From the NCBI RefSeq assembly GCF_014645535.1, contig NZ_BMLX01000001.1, positions 179,169-243,168 of the forward strand: 64,000 bases of DNA, read 5' to 3'. The notes under the pieces are model-generated. The model did not search any database, was not told the origin of the DNA, and was given only the letters and a program-made list of their open reading frames with translations. The position numbers and the translations under genes are program-made. Positions 26,673-35,038 of the stretch are shown piece after piece (within the stretch, counting starts at the first letter, position 1; each line of letters starts with the position of its first letter). This DNA comes from Silvimonas iriomotensis (GTDB lineage Bacteria > Pseudomonadota > Gammaproteobacteria > Burkholderiales > Chitinibacteraceae).

Positions 26673-27698
26673 ATGTTATCGAGAAAACTTGCTCCGCCAC
26701 TGGTGCTGGCCGTCCTGGCGGGGTTGATTTTTGCCAGTTGCGGCTCGCCCGGCCTGAACGCCTCCCCACAGCCCCTGCCGGTCAAAGTGGATGTAACCCG
26801 CACCCTGCAACAGGATGCGGGCCTTTATCATTTTCTGGCGCGCACCGATGCGCAAGGCCGGATCAGCAGTGTGGTGCTGGTTCACGGCTTTTTGCACCCC
26901 ACCCGTAAGCGGGTGGTGATTCCTGAACAAGGCATGCAACCTGGCCTGCGCATGGAAGACTACGCCTGGCCGGTGCTGACCAGCACGCAAGAGCCCGTGG
27001 TTGGTCTGGCCGAACCTTTGCCGTTGCATCAGGTGTATCGCACGGCCGATGGCACGACCGTGGTTCAGGATGATGCCGCGCTCGGCCGGGCGGGCAATAA
27101 CCTGTTTGGAGAGGCGATCTACCACGCCACTTTGCCAGACGGCTTTGTGTTTACCCCCGGTGCTGCCACCCAGCCCGTTCGGGTGCAACTGGCGGCGCAT
27201 GATGTCTCTGGCATGCCGGTGGCAACGGTGCTGCAAGGCTATGTGGCGCAAGCGGGCGGGCTGGAGCGGTTTGCGCTGGATCGGCTGGTGGCGGGCTCCG
27301 GCGCGCGCATGCCGCCAGGCGCCATGATCTATACCGAGCGCTTTACCTATGGGGCAGACCAGATCCTGTTTCAGCCTGATCCGCAGGAACGCACATTGCC
27401 GGACATCGACACGCTGGGCCTGCAAGGCGGCCATCTGCTGGAGGTCTCTGGCTGGAACGGTACGCGTCCGCGCCTTGTGTTCGATGCCGATGCCAGTCAC
27501 CCGGAAGACGCCTGGTGGGAGTCACTGACCGGCTATGGCGCGGATGGCCGGGTGTACCGCGCAGAGTATGACCGTGCCGGCAGTACCATCACCCGCATGC
27601 CCGCGTTTAACCACGTGGCTGCCATGGCGATTGCTGCTGCGGTGAAACGCGGTTGGCAGCCCGATCAGATACTGGCGCTGGCACCGGCCCGGCATTGA
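26673..27698 (+). CDS. Putative lipoprotein of unknown function
   Basis: The 341-residue protein has a hydrophobic signal with lipobox FASC (Cys23), so it should be lipid-anchored. The mature chain alternates hydrophobic strands and turns without an obvious catalytic motif. The segment FGEAIYHATLPDGFVF and the C-terminal KRGWQPDQILAL are distinctive, but I cannot assign a family. It is monocistronic in appearance; an AT-rich stretch at about 26620-26670 likely holds its promoter. Confidence 0.75.
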   Translation: MLSRKLAPPLVLAVLAGLIFASCGSPGLNASPQPLPVKVDVTRTLQQDAGLYHFLARTDAQGRISSVVLVHGFLHPTRKRVVIPEQGMQPGLRMEDYAWPVLTSTQEPVVGLAEPLPLHQVYRTADGTTVVQDDAALGRAGNNLFGEAIYHATLPDGFVFTPGAATQPVRVQLAAHDVSGMPVATVLQGYVAQAGGLERFALDRLVAGSGARMPPGAMIYTERFTYGADQILFQPDPQERTLPDIDTLGLQGGHLLEVSGWNGTRPRLVFDADASHPEDAWWESLTGYGADGRVYRAEYDRAGSTITRMPAFNHVAAMAIAAAVKRGWQPDQILALAPARH

Positions 27699-27786
27699 AC
27701 CGCAGCACGGCGGCAGACCATTGGCATTTACGCTGGGCGGCGGATGTGCCAGTGTGGCGAGATGATGATCACGCCCAAGAGCCACC

Positions 27787-28359
27787 ATGACTGAAGCCGC
27801 CAGACCCGACCGCCTGCCGCCGCTGGCACCTGAAGCACTTGACGCCGCGCAGCGCAAAGCGGCCCAGGCCCTGATTGATGGCCCGCGCAAAGGCGTCAAA
27901 GGCCCGTTTGTGCCCTTGTTGCGCAGCCCGGAATTGATGGACCGGATCCAGCGCGTGGGCGAATACCTGCGTTATGACAGCATTTTGCCGCGGCGGATCA
28001 ACGAGTGGGTGACGGCGATTGTGGCGCGTGAATGGAGCGAGCCGTTTGAATGGTCGGTGCATTACCCGCTGGCGCGGGAAGCGGGCGTTGCCCAGGCCAC
28101 GCTGGATGAACTGGCCCAGGGCACCCGGCCGCAGCAAATGGCCGCAGATGAAGCGCTGGCGTTTGATTTCACCATGGAACTGATGCGCAACAAGGGCGTG
28201 AGTGATATCACCTGGCAACGTGCGCTGGCGCAGTGGCAAGAGCAAGGTGTGGTGGAACTGGTGGGATTGATCGGTTATTTCACCGGCATGGTGATGATGC
28301 TCAACGCCGCGCATACGCCGGCGGTGAATCCGGTGCCGTTACCGGCCTTGCCGCGCTGA
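27787..28359 (+). CDS. Carboxymuconolactone decarboxylase (CMD) family protein
   Basis: The 190-residue helical protein matches the CMD/AhpD-like family found alone in many proteobacteria, with GPRKGVKGPFVPLLRSP near the start, INEWVTAIVAREW in the core and VVELVGLIGYFTGMVMMLNA near the end. The CxxC redox pair of AhpD is absent, so a peroxidase role is unlikely; the reaction is unknown. Its last 20 bases overlap the 3' end of a convergent small ORF. Confidence 0.88.
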   Translation: MTEAARPDRLPPLAPEALDAAQRKAAQALIDGPRKGVKGPFVPLLRSPELMDRIQRVGEYLRYDSILPRRINEWVTAIVAREWSEPFEWSVHYPLAREAGVAQATLDELAQGTRPQQMAADEALAFDFTMELMRNKGVSDITWQRALAQWQEQGVVELVGLIGYFTGMVMMLNAAHTPAVNPVPLPALPR

Positions 28360-28566
28360 ACCGGCCGCAACACGTGGATTGAGCGCAAAAAGAAAGGGAG
28401 GCACAAAACTGCCTCCCTTCTTCATTTGCGACAACTCGCGCTTGAGCGCTTGCTTGTCATCACGCCGCTTCACCTTGTGGCGCTTGTCATGCGCGCCGGC
28501 GTGTCGTTGGCTGGCCGCCAGCGCAAACGGATTGCGCGGCACCAGGGTTTTGCCTCTGGTTTTCAT
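28339..28566 (-). CDS. Small basic protein of unknown function
   Basis: The 75-residue frame starts MKTRGKTLVPRNPFALAA and continues with a highly basic stretch (KRHKVKRRDDKQALKRE). It resembles small basic proteins of unknown function seen in related proteobacteria, where MKTRNP- and KAGAH-like motifs recur. The ATG at 28566 has AGGA eight bases upstream; ATGs at 28572 and 28599 are in frame. The last third is coded by a terminator-like hairpin and overlaps the CMD gene, so the C-terminus is doubtful. Confidence 0.5.
   Translation of the reverse strand: MKTRGKTLVPRNPFALAASQRHAGAHDKRHKVKRRDDKQALKRELSQMKKGGSFVPPFLFALNPRVAAGSARQGR
28388..28422. terminator. Bidirectional hairpin after the CMD gene
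   Basis: AGGGAGGCA and TGCCTCCCT pair around CAAAAC, with AAGAA on the left and TTCTT on the right. It lies 30-60 bases after the CMD stop. It also lies inside the minus-strand small ORF, which is unusual if that ORF is translated to its stop. Confidence 0.7.
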
Positions 28567-28673
28567 GGTCATGTTCCTGCGGTTAATCAAAAAAAGCATC
28601 GATGAAGACTGGATGGTGCTGCGGTCTTTACTCTGGCCGGGGTTGTCTTACCCGAGGACGCCAGCATGCGCGG

Positions 28674-28715
28674 CAAAACAAAAACAGCGACCAGATCATA
28701 AGACCCTGGCCGCTG
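28674..28715 (-). terminator. Intrinsic terminator of the LacI-family gene
   Basis: Read on the minus strand, CAGCGGCCAG (28715-28706) pairs with CTGGTCGCTG (28694-28685) with one G-U pair, then runs into TTTTTGTTTTG. It follows the regulator's stop at 28747 by about 30 bases. Confidence 0.8.
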
Positions 28716-28746
28716 TCATGATGTAACGACTTGAAGCGCCACGCAA

Positions 28747-29766
28747 TCAGACGCGCCGCACAGACTCCCGCTTTACCAGTTCAAACTGCGGTTGCACCAC
28801 GGGGGTGGTCGAGCCTTGCAGCATGCCCAGCAACGTTTGCCCGGCCAGGCGCCCCAGATCAAATGTGGGCTGACGGATCGTCGTCAAGGGCGGCAGCATG
28901 TAATTGGATACCGCCAGATCATCAAAACCGATCAGCGAGATTTCTTCCGGTACGCGAATCCCGCGCCGGTACAAGCCCAGGCGCGCGCCCAGTGCGCTTT
29001 GGTCATTGGCGGCAAAGATGGCCGTGAACGGGCTGCGTGATTCCAGCAACTGGTTGATCGCCAGTACGCCGCCGGTTTCGGTGAAGTCGCCACTGGCGAT
29101 CAGGCGCTGGTCTACCGCAATGCCTGCGGCCTCAAGCGCGCGTTTGTAACCTTGCAGCCGCTCTTCGGCATCAGGCTGGCCCAGCCGGCCGCAAATATGC
29201 GCGATCCGGCGATGGCCCTGGCTGAGCAGATACTGGGTGGCCTCAAATGCGGCCATTTCGTTATCTACCGCCAGGCCCAGTGCGCGGGGCAGGGCGTCCA
29301 GACGGCGGCCGGTAATCACCACCGGGATCTGTCTGGATAACGCCAGAATCTGTTTGTCGCTGGAGGTGGCGGTAAAGATGATGATGCCATCCACCCGCCG
29401 GCCGATCAGCAACTCGGCGTGATCTTTTTCTTCACGCGATTGCCAGTGGCCGCTCACGATCAGCAGCGCGTAGCCCGTGCCTGAAATGGCGTGCTCCACC
29501 CCTTTGAGTTCTTCACCAAAGAAAGGGGAGCCCAGATCCTGGGTAATGATGCCGATGGTTTTGGTGCTGCCGGTCTTCAGGCTCTGCGCCAGCACGTTGG
29601 GGGTGAAATTCAACAGATCAATTGCGCGGGAGATCGCCTCCTGCTTGATCTTTGATACCCCGGTCACGCCTGTCAGATAGCGCGAGACCGTACTGGCAGA
29701 CACCCCCGCCTCACGAGCGACATCCTGAACCGTTACATTGTCTTTTTTTGCAGATTGGTCTTCCAT
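28747..29766 (-). CDS. LacI-family regulator of the beta-glucoside locus
   Basis: The 339-residue protein has the LacI helix-turn-helix (VTVQDVAREAGVSASTVSRYL) with hinge helix near LAQSLKTG, then a periplasmic-binding-protein-like sugar domain (GIITQDLGSPFF, DGIIIFTATSSD, SLIGFDDLAVSNYMLPPLTT). It is divergent from the binding-protein gene of the adjacent beta-glucoside operon across a 370-bp gap containing two LacI-type palindromes. The natural inducer is likely a beta-glucoside or derived sugar, inferred from context. Confidence 0.93.
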   Translation of the reverse strand: MEDQSAKKDNVTVQDVAREAGVSASTVSRYLTGVTGVSKIKQEAISRAIDLLNFTPNVLAQSLKTGSTKTIGIITQDLGSPFFGEELKGVEHAISGTGYALLIVSGHWQSREEKDHAELLIGRRVDGIIIFTATSSDKQILALSRQIPVVITGRRLDALPRALGLAVDNEMAAFEATQYLLSQGHRRIAHICGRLGQPDAEERLQGYKRALEAAGIAVDQRLIASGDFTETGGVLAINQLLESRSPFTAIFAANDQSALGARLGLYRRGIRVPEEISLIGFDDLAVSNYMLPPLTTIRQPTFDLGRLAGQTLLGMLQGSTTPVVQPQFELVKRESVRRV

Positions 29767-29975
29767 TTTGCTTCTATTGTTGGTTTGACTACACCGCGCT
29801 GCACCATATCTGTGCGCAAACAGGCTGCTGCAATCCAGTTTAACGGTTTTGCAATCAACGCATTGAATGATTGTGTTTACTGCTTTATAACCAGCTAAAT
29901 CAATAATTTGCCGGACTTGTTATCGTTATGGTGCGGTATTTGTAGTTCACCATGGCACATCAGGGCCACGTTGTA

Positions 29976-29990
29976 GTGCAAACGTTGCAC
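29976..29990. promoter_or_regulatory. Palindrome GTGCAA-ACG-TTGCAC
   Basis: A perfect 6-bp dyad around ACG lies in the spacer between the LacI gene and the sugar operon. It differs from the TGAAA..TTTCA operators nearby, so it may bind a different regulator or form a small stem in the leader. Confidence 0.4.
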
Positions 29991-30035
29991 CTACATGGAA
30001 CCACTTATTGCCCTGGCCAAAAGGATGCCTGAAAC

Positions 30036-30049
30036 TGAAAACGATTTCA
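30036..30049. promoter_or_regulatory. LacI-type operator 1 (TGAAAACGATTTCA)
   Basis: A near-perfect 14-bp palindrome with the central CG typical of LacI-family sites, about 88 bp before the binding-protein start. It closely matches the sites at 30089 and 33593, so the three probably form one regulon. Confidence 0.75.
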
Positions 30050-30088
30050 AAAAAATCAGCGAAACAAGCTTGAAAATGCTGCAATCGC

Positions 30089-30100
30089 GAAATCGATTTC
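30089..30100. promoter_or_regulatory. LacI-type operator 2 (GAAATCGATTTC)
   Basis: A perfect 12-bp palindrome 36 bp before the binding-protein start, 53 bp downstream of operator 1. Position near the start suggests direct repression of the operon promoter. Confidence 0.75.
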
Positions 30101-30136
30101 AATGTTACTACAACCCCCAAGTCGTTGGAGAGAGCG

Positions 30137-31390
30137 ATGAACAAAGTAGTACGACTCGCAGTAATGGGTGCTCTGCTGGCCGCCGCTGTACCGGCCCTGT
30201 CCGCCACGCCGGTAACCCTGACCGTTGCCAGCTTCCCGGATCTGGATCGTGACATCAAAGTTGCAATCCCGCTGTACAAGAAGGTTCACCCGGAAGTCGA
30301 AATCAAGCTGGTCAGCCGCGAACGCGTTGACCATGTGAACGCCGTGACCACCCAACTGGCATCCGGCACTGGCCTGCCTGACCTGATTGGTCTGGAAATC
30401 GGCTTTGTGGGTCGTTTCGTCGCTTCCGGCGGCCTGGAAGACCTCTCCAAGGCACCGTACAACGTTAACCAGTACCAGAATCAAGTGACCGGCTACTCCT
30501 GGGCACAAGCCAAGGGCCCGAATGGCGACCAGTACGCCATCCCGGTTGATATCGGTCCTGGTACCATGTTCTATCGCAAAGACCTGATGGACAAGGCTGG
30601 CGTCACTGAAGCCGACCTGAACAAGTCCTGGGAAAGCTACCTGGCTGCCGGCAAGAAGGTCAAGGCTGCCACTGGCGCTTACCTCGTGGCCAGCCCGGTG
30701 GATATCAAGGATATCTACATCCGTTCCAACCTGAAGAACGGCGAAGGCATCTACTTTGACAAGAGCGGCAAGGTCATCGTGGCCGGCAACCCACGCTTCG
30801 AAAACGCTTTCAAGCTGGCTAAAGAAGCCCAGGACGCTGGCATCGCCGGCAACATCAAGCAGTGGACCAACGACTGGGCTGCTGGTTTCCAGCATGACCA
30901 GATCGCTACCCAGCCGATCGGCGCATGGCTGAACGGCCACCTGGCTCACTGGCTGGCTCCGGATGAAGGCGGCAAGTGGCGCGCTACCAACCTGCCGCAA
31001 GGTGCTTATGCATCGTGGGGCGGTTCGTTCTACGCCATCCCGGCCAAGTCCACTCACAAGGCTGAGGCTTATGAGTTCCTGAAGTTCCTGACCCTGAACC
31101 GTGAACAGCAACTGGCCACGTTCAAGGAAATGGATGCATTCCCGTCGCTGAAGTCGGCTCAGGACGACCCGATCATGTCCGAACCGCTGCCGTACCTGGG
31201 TGGCCAGAAGGCACGTGAAATGTGGCGTGAAGCTGCCAAGCACATCCCGGAAATTCCTATCAACAAGAACGACGGCGTTGCTGAAGACATCATCAACGAC
31301 CAGCTCGATCAAGTTGTGCATCAGAACAAGGACATCAAGGCCGCGCTGGCTGATGCCCAGGCTGATATCGAACGCCGCGCCCGTCGCTAA
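30137..31390 (+). CDS. Extracellular sugar-binding protein (CUT1), probable beta-glucoside/cellobiose binding
   Basis: The 417-residue product has a Sec signal peptide (ending ALSA, about residue 23) and the family 1 solute-binding fold: LTVASFPDLDRDIKVAIPLY at the start, QYAIPVDIGPGTMFYRKD for ligand-domain crossover, and SWGGSFYAIPAKSTHKAEAYEFLKF near the hinge. GGAGAG precedes the ATG at 30137. It is the first gene of an operon with two permeases, a GH1 beta-glucosidase and an ATPase, so beta-glucosides such as cellobiose are the likely ligand. Confidence 0.93.
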   Translation: MNKVVRLAVMGALLAAAVPALSATPVTLTVASFPDLDRDIKVAIPLYKKVHPEVEIKLVSRERVDHVNAVTTQLASGTGLPDLIGLEIGFVGRFVASGGLEDLSKAPYNVNQYQNQVTGYSWAQAKGPNGDQYAIPVDIGPGTMFYRKDLMDKAGVTEADLNKSWESYLAAGKKVKAATGAYLVASPVDIKDIYIRSNLKNGEGIYFDKSGKVIVAGNPRFENAFKLAKEAQDAGIAGNIKQWTNDWAAGFQHDQIATQPIGAWLNGHLAHWLAPDEGGKWRATNLPQGAYASWGGSFYAIPAKSTHKAEAYEFLKFLTLNREQQLATFKEMDAFPSLKSAQDDPIMSEPLPYLGGQKAREMWREAAKHIPEIPINKNDGVAEDIINDQLDQVVHQNKDIKAALADAQADIERRARR

Positions 31391-31672
31391 GCGTTTGAGC
31401 TAGTAATACACGGCGGCGGGCAGGGAGACCTGGCCTGCCGCCTGTTTGACCGGGTTTGCATTTTCCTGGGTGTTGCGGGAACGTGATGCAGATGTGGCTT
31501 TGTCAGTGATGTGATCGACCCTGCGGCTGCCACCACGGGGGAACATCAAAGCGCGGGCAGGGCAGGGTGTATTGCAAGCGTCCCGCAACCTGTTTACAGG
31601 GCCGCCCGTACAGGGCCGAAGGGCAGTTCCGTTCCTTTGGCTGTTTATTACCGGAACGCCGGAGCAAGTTTG
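31391..31672. other. Structured spacer between binding-protein and permease genes
   Basis: No ORF is convincing in this 282-bp gap. It contains a GC-rich stem at about 31412-31441 (GGCGGGCAGG against CCTGCCGCC, one bulge). It also has a long-range repeat, GTTGCGGGA at 31472-31480 with TCCCGCAAC at 31581-31589. A stem after the binding-protein gene can protect its message and lower transporter expression. Confidence 0.5.
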
Positions 31673-32644
31673 ATGGAATCCGTGTTGTCCCCCGCCGCGA
31701 GCGTACAGACGCGGCCGCGCAAAAAGCGCATACAGGCCTGGAAATGGGCCCCGTATCTGTTTATCAGTCCCTTCCTGATCATCTTCTGTGTTTTTGGCAT
31801 TTTCCCGCTGCTGTTCTCCGCCACACTGTCTTTTGCCCAGTGGGACCCGGCGGCCGGCTTTGGTGCCATCAAGTGGATTCACTTCGATAATTACAAGTTT
31901 GTGCTGACCGATTCCTGGTTCTGGAAATCCCTCGGGAACACGGTCTACATCGCGATTGCTTCGGGCTTGCCGCAACACCTTGTGGCGATTCCGTTTGCGG
32001 CATTTCTCAGTACCGTCATCCGTGGCCGCAATGCCGTGCTGGGTGCGTACTTTGTGCCGTTCATTACCTCCAGCGTTGCCATTGCACTGATTTTCAGTTC
32101 TTTGTTTTCCAAAGACTTTGGCGCCATCAACGCAATCCTGATGTCGCTGCACAACCTGCCTGGCATCGGGATCATCTTCCCGGATCACAAGATTGACTGG
32201 TTGCTGGACACCTCGCTGGTCAAACCGACCGTGAGCTTTGTCGTGTTCTGGCGTTATGTAGGCTGGAATACCGTGTTGTATCTGGCCGCCATGCAGACCA
32301 TTCCGGAAGACCTGTACGAAGCGGCCACGCTGGATGGCGCGGGTACCTTCCGCAAGTTCTGGCACATCACGCTGCCCATGATCCGCCCGATGATGTTCTT
32401 TGCCGTCTCGCTGACCCTGATCAACAACCTGCAACTGTTTGAAGAACCGTTCATTTTGCTGGGTGACAACGGCGGTATCGGCCAGGCCGGCATGACCACG
32501 GCCATGTATATGTATCGCACCGCGTTCTATTTCAGCGACTTTGGTACGGCGTGTGCCATTTCCTGGGTGATGTTCATCGTGATTGCCGTGCTCTCGTACG
32601 GTAACCACAAGCTGTTCGCCCTTGCCGGCGGCAAGGAGGAATAA
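31673..32644 (+). CDS. Sugar ABC transporter permease 1 (MalF type)
   Basis: The 323-residue inner-membrane protein has a basic N-terminus and about six membrane segments. The cytoplasmic EAA loop that docks on the ATPase reads EAATLDGAGTFRKFWHITLP. GGAG lies eight bases before the ATG at 31673; the frame is open further upstream but that part looks non-coding. It pairs with the next gene (2 bp gap) as the heterodimeric channel. Confidence 0.94.
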   Translation: MESVLSPAASVQTRPRKKRIQAWKWAPYLFISPFLIIFCVFGIFPLLFSATLSFAQWDPAAGFGAIKWIHFDNYKFVLTDSWFWKSLGNTVYIAIASGLPQHLVAIPFAAFLSTVIRGRNAVLGAYFVPFITSSVAIALIFSSLFSKDFGAINAILMSLHNLPGIGIIFPDHKIDWLLDTSLVKPTVSFVVFWRYVGWNTVLYLAAMQTIPEDLYEAATLDGAGTFRKFWHITLPMIRPMMFFAVSLTLINNLQLFEEPFILLGDNGGIGQAGMTTAMYMYRTAFYFSDFGTACAISWVMFIVIAVLSYGNHKLFALAGGKEE

Positions 32645-32646
32645 GC

Positions 32647-33486
32647 ATGGCCATGGTTAATACCCGCAAGACATACGCGCGGCCGATCGCCTGGGGCATC
32701 GTGCTGGTGGGTGCCGTCCTGATGCTGGCACCGTTCTTCTTCACCTTTGTGCTGGCCACGCAACCGCGTGACCGCATTTACCAGATTCCGCCGCCCATGT
32801 GGTTTGGCAGCAATCTGCTGAAGAACATCCACACGCTGACGGACATGATCCCGTACTGGCACAACCTGGGCATGAGCTTTTACGTGGCCGTGATGACCAC
32901 CGTACTGGCGCTGTTCTTTTGTTCCATGGCCGGTTACGCCTTTGCCATGTACGAGTTCCGCTTCAAGAAGGCTCTCTTTACCGTGGTGCTGGGCAGCATG
33001 CTGCTGCCGCCGTTCCTGGGCCTGATCCCGACCTTCATGCTGATGAACTTCATCGGCTGGCTGGATCAACCCCGTGCGCTGTACCTGCCGGCTGCGGCTG
33101 CGGCATTCGGTATCTTTTTGATGCGTCAGTACATCAGCTCGGCGGTACCGAAAGAGCTGATGGAAGCCGCGCGGATTGATGGCTGTGGCGAGTTCCGCAT
33201 TTACTGGAGCGTGGTGCTGCCGCTGATTGGTCCGGCCCTGGGGACATTGGGTCTGATCACCTTCATCAGCAGCTGGAACAGCTTCTTGCAACCGCTGGTG
33301 ATCATGCACTCGCCCGAGAGCTTTACCGTGCCGGTGGCCTTGCGCTCCATGCAAAGCCCGACCAACACGGACTGGGGCGCAGTGATGGCCGGTTCTGCCA
33401 TTGCAGTATTGCCGCTGTTGATCCTGTTTGCCTTGTTCTCGCGCCGCCTGATCGCGGGCCTGACCGCCGGCGCAGTCAAGGGCTGA
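32647..33486 (+). CDS. Sugar ABC transporter permease 2 (MalG type)
   Basis: The 279-residue protein has about six membrane segments and the EAA loop EAARIDGCGEFRIYWSVVLP, as in MalG-type permeases. AAGGAGGAA precedes the ATG. It is the second half of the channel and is followed by a terminator-like stem and an operator before the glucosidase gene. Confidence 0.94.
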   Translation: MAMVNTRKTYARPIAWGIVLVGAVLMLAPFFFTFVLATQPRDRIYQIPPPMWFGSNLLKNIHTLTDMIPYWHNLGMSFYVAVMTTVLALFFCSMAGYAFAMYEFRFKKALFTVVLGSMLLPPFLGLIPTFMLMNFIGWLDQPRALYLPAAAAAFGIFLMRQYISSAVPKELMEAARIDGCGEFRIYWSVVLPLIGPALGTLGLITFISSWNSFLQPLVIMHSPESFTVPVALRSMQSPTNTDWGAVMAGSAIAVLPLLILFALFSRRLIAGLTAGAVKG

Positions 33487-33528
33487 ACCAGTAGACACGT
33501 TTTAAAACCACCAGACTTTTCCGTTTTC

Positions 33529-33580
33529 AAAACACCGCTCACATCCCACCCGGCCATTGGTCGGGCGGGGAGGGTGTTTT
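33529..33580 (+). terminator. Terminator-like stem between permease 2 and bglA
   Basis: AAAACACC (33529-33536) pairs with GGTGTTTT (33573-33580) and encloses a GC-rich inner stem (CCACCCGGCC with GGTCGGGCGG). The stem ends in a T-run. It may end or attenuate the transport-gene transcript, with bglA and the ATPase driven from the next promoter. Confidence 0.6.
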
Positions 33581-33592
33581 CACAAACTGCCT

Positions 33593-33606
33593 TGAAAACG
33601 TTTTCA
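33593..33606. promoter_or_regulatory. LacI-type operator 3 (TGAAAACGTTTTCA)
   Basis: A perfect 14-bp palindrome 105 bp before the beta-glucosidase start, matching the two sites upstream of the binding-protein gene. It indicates a second regulated promoter inside the locus. Confidence 0.82.
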
Positions 33607-33710
33607 GTCTGATGGGTCGAATGAATTGAATGCATGACCGATTTGAACGGTGACGTTGGCAGGCGCACCGGATTTGACTGACCTGAATCCTGAATCCATA
33701 CGGAGTTGCC

Positions 33711-35033
33711 ATGACTACCCTGAATTTCCCCCGCGACTTTATCTGGGGCACTGCCACCAGTTCTTTCCAGATTGAAGGCGCTACCGACGTTGACGGCCGC
33801 GGCCCGTCCATCTGGGACACTTTCTGCGCTACCCCGGGCAAGATCAGTGACGGCAGCGATGGCACCGTGGTGTGTGATCACTACCACCGCTACAAGGAAG
33901 ACGTGGCGATCATGGCCAGCCTGGGCCTTGATGCCTATCGTTTCTCCATCGCCTGGCCGCGCGTGCAGCCCAAAGGCTTTGGCGAGTGGAATGAAGCCGG
34001 CTTCAAGTTCTACGAGAACCTGATCACCGAACTGGAAGCCAAGGGCATCAAGCCGCACGTGACCCTGTACCACTGGGATCTGCCGCAAGCGCTGCAAGAT
34101 CGCGGCGGCTGGGCCAACCGTGAAACCGTCAAACTGTTTGCCGAATACGCTGCCGAAGTCGGCCGTCGTTTCGGTCACCGCGTCGCCTCCATTGCCACCC
34201 ACAACGAACCGTGGTGCACCGCCTACCTGGGTAACCATCTGGGCCGCTTTGCGCCGGGCTTCAAGGATGTCGCACTGGCCAACCAGGTTTCGCACCACCT
34301 GCTGCTGTCGCACGGCGAAGCCATCAAGGCACTGCGCGCACTGAATATCCCGGCCCAACTGGGTATCGTGCTGAACCAGTCTGACGCTGATCCGGCCACC
34401 GACAGCGCCGCTGACAAGCGCCAGGCCCAACTGGAATACGAAAACTTCACCGGCTGGTTCATGGACCCGATCTTCAAGGGCCACTACCCGCCGCTGGCGC
34501 TGGAAGTGTATGGCGATGCCGCACCCAAGGTGCAGGAAGGTGACTTTGAGACCATCGGCCAGAAGATCGACTTCCTGGGCGTGAACTACTACTTCCGCGC
34601 CTGGTGCTCCACCGACACCCCGAAGATTCCGGAACCGTGCGAACTGGGCCGGACCGACATGGGCTGGGAAATCTATCCGAAGGGCCTGACGGATCTGCTG
34701 TTGCGCCTGAAGCGCGAATACGCCGATCTGCCCCCGATCCTGATCACCGAAAACGGCATGGCCAACCCGGACACGATCAAGGACGGCGCGGTCAACGACC
34801 CGCAACGGATCGACTTCCTGCAACGTCACCTTGGCGCGCTGAAAGACGCCATGGACGCCGGTGTGGACATCCGCGGCTACTTTGAGTGGAGCCTGCTGGA
34901 CAACTTCGAATGGGATTCGGGCCTGTCCAAGCGTTTCGGCATCGTGCATGTGGATTACCAGACCCAGAAGCGCACGCTCAAGGACAGCGCACACTGGTAC
35001 CGTGAATTCATCAGCCAACAGAAGAAAGGCTGA
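33711..35033 (+). CDS. Beta-glucosidase, glycoside hydrolase family 1
   Basis: The 440-residue cytosolic enzyme (no signal peptide) hydrolyses beta-glucosides by the retaining mechanism. The acid/base is Glu166 in THNEPW and the nucleophile is Glu347 in ITENGM. The N-terminal [15 protein letters not shown] signature and the C-terminal [12 protein letters not shown] aglycone loop are intact. It ends five bases before the ATPase gene. Imported cellobiose or aryl-glucosides would be split here to glucose; some GH1 members also cleave beta-galactosides, so exact preference is open. Confidence 0.95.
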   Translation: MTTLNFPRDFIWGTATSSFQIEGATDVDGRGPSIWDTFCATPGKISDGSDGTVVCDHYHRYKEDVAIMASLGLDAYRFSIAWPRVQPKGFGEWNEAGFKFYENLITELEAKGIKPHVTLYHWDLPQALQDRGGWANRETVKLFAEYAAEVGRRFGHRVASIATHNEPWCTAYLGNHLGRFAPGFKDVALANQVSHHLLLSHGEAIKALRALNIPAQLGIVLNQSDADPATDSAADKRQAQLEYENFTGWFMDPIFKGHYPPLALEVYGDAAPKVQEGDFETIGQKIDFLGVNYYFRAWCSTDTPKIPEPCELGRTDMGWEIYPKGLTDLLLRLKREYADLPPILITENGMANPDTIKDGAVNDPQRIDFLQRHLGALKDAMDAGVDIRGYFEWSLLDNFEWDSGLSKRFGIVHVDYQTQKRTLKDSAHWYREFISQQKKG

Positions 35034-35038
35034 GCATC

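Noticed and set aside
30056-31321. 421-codon minus-strand frame opposite the sugar-binding protein gene
   Set aside because: Antisense shadow; it covers the operators and the whole binding-protein gene and shows no recognisable domain.
33201-35018. 605-codon open frame on the minus strand opposite bglA and permease 2
   Set aside because: It is antisense to a clear GH1 enzyme and permease, has no family-like motifs and reflects GC-rich third-position bias.
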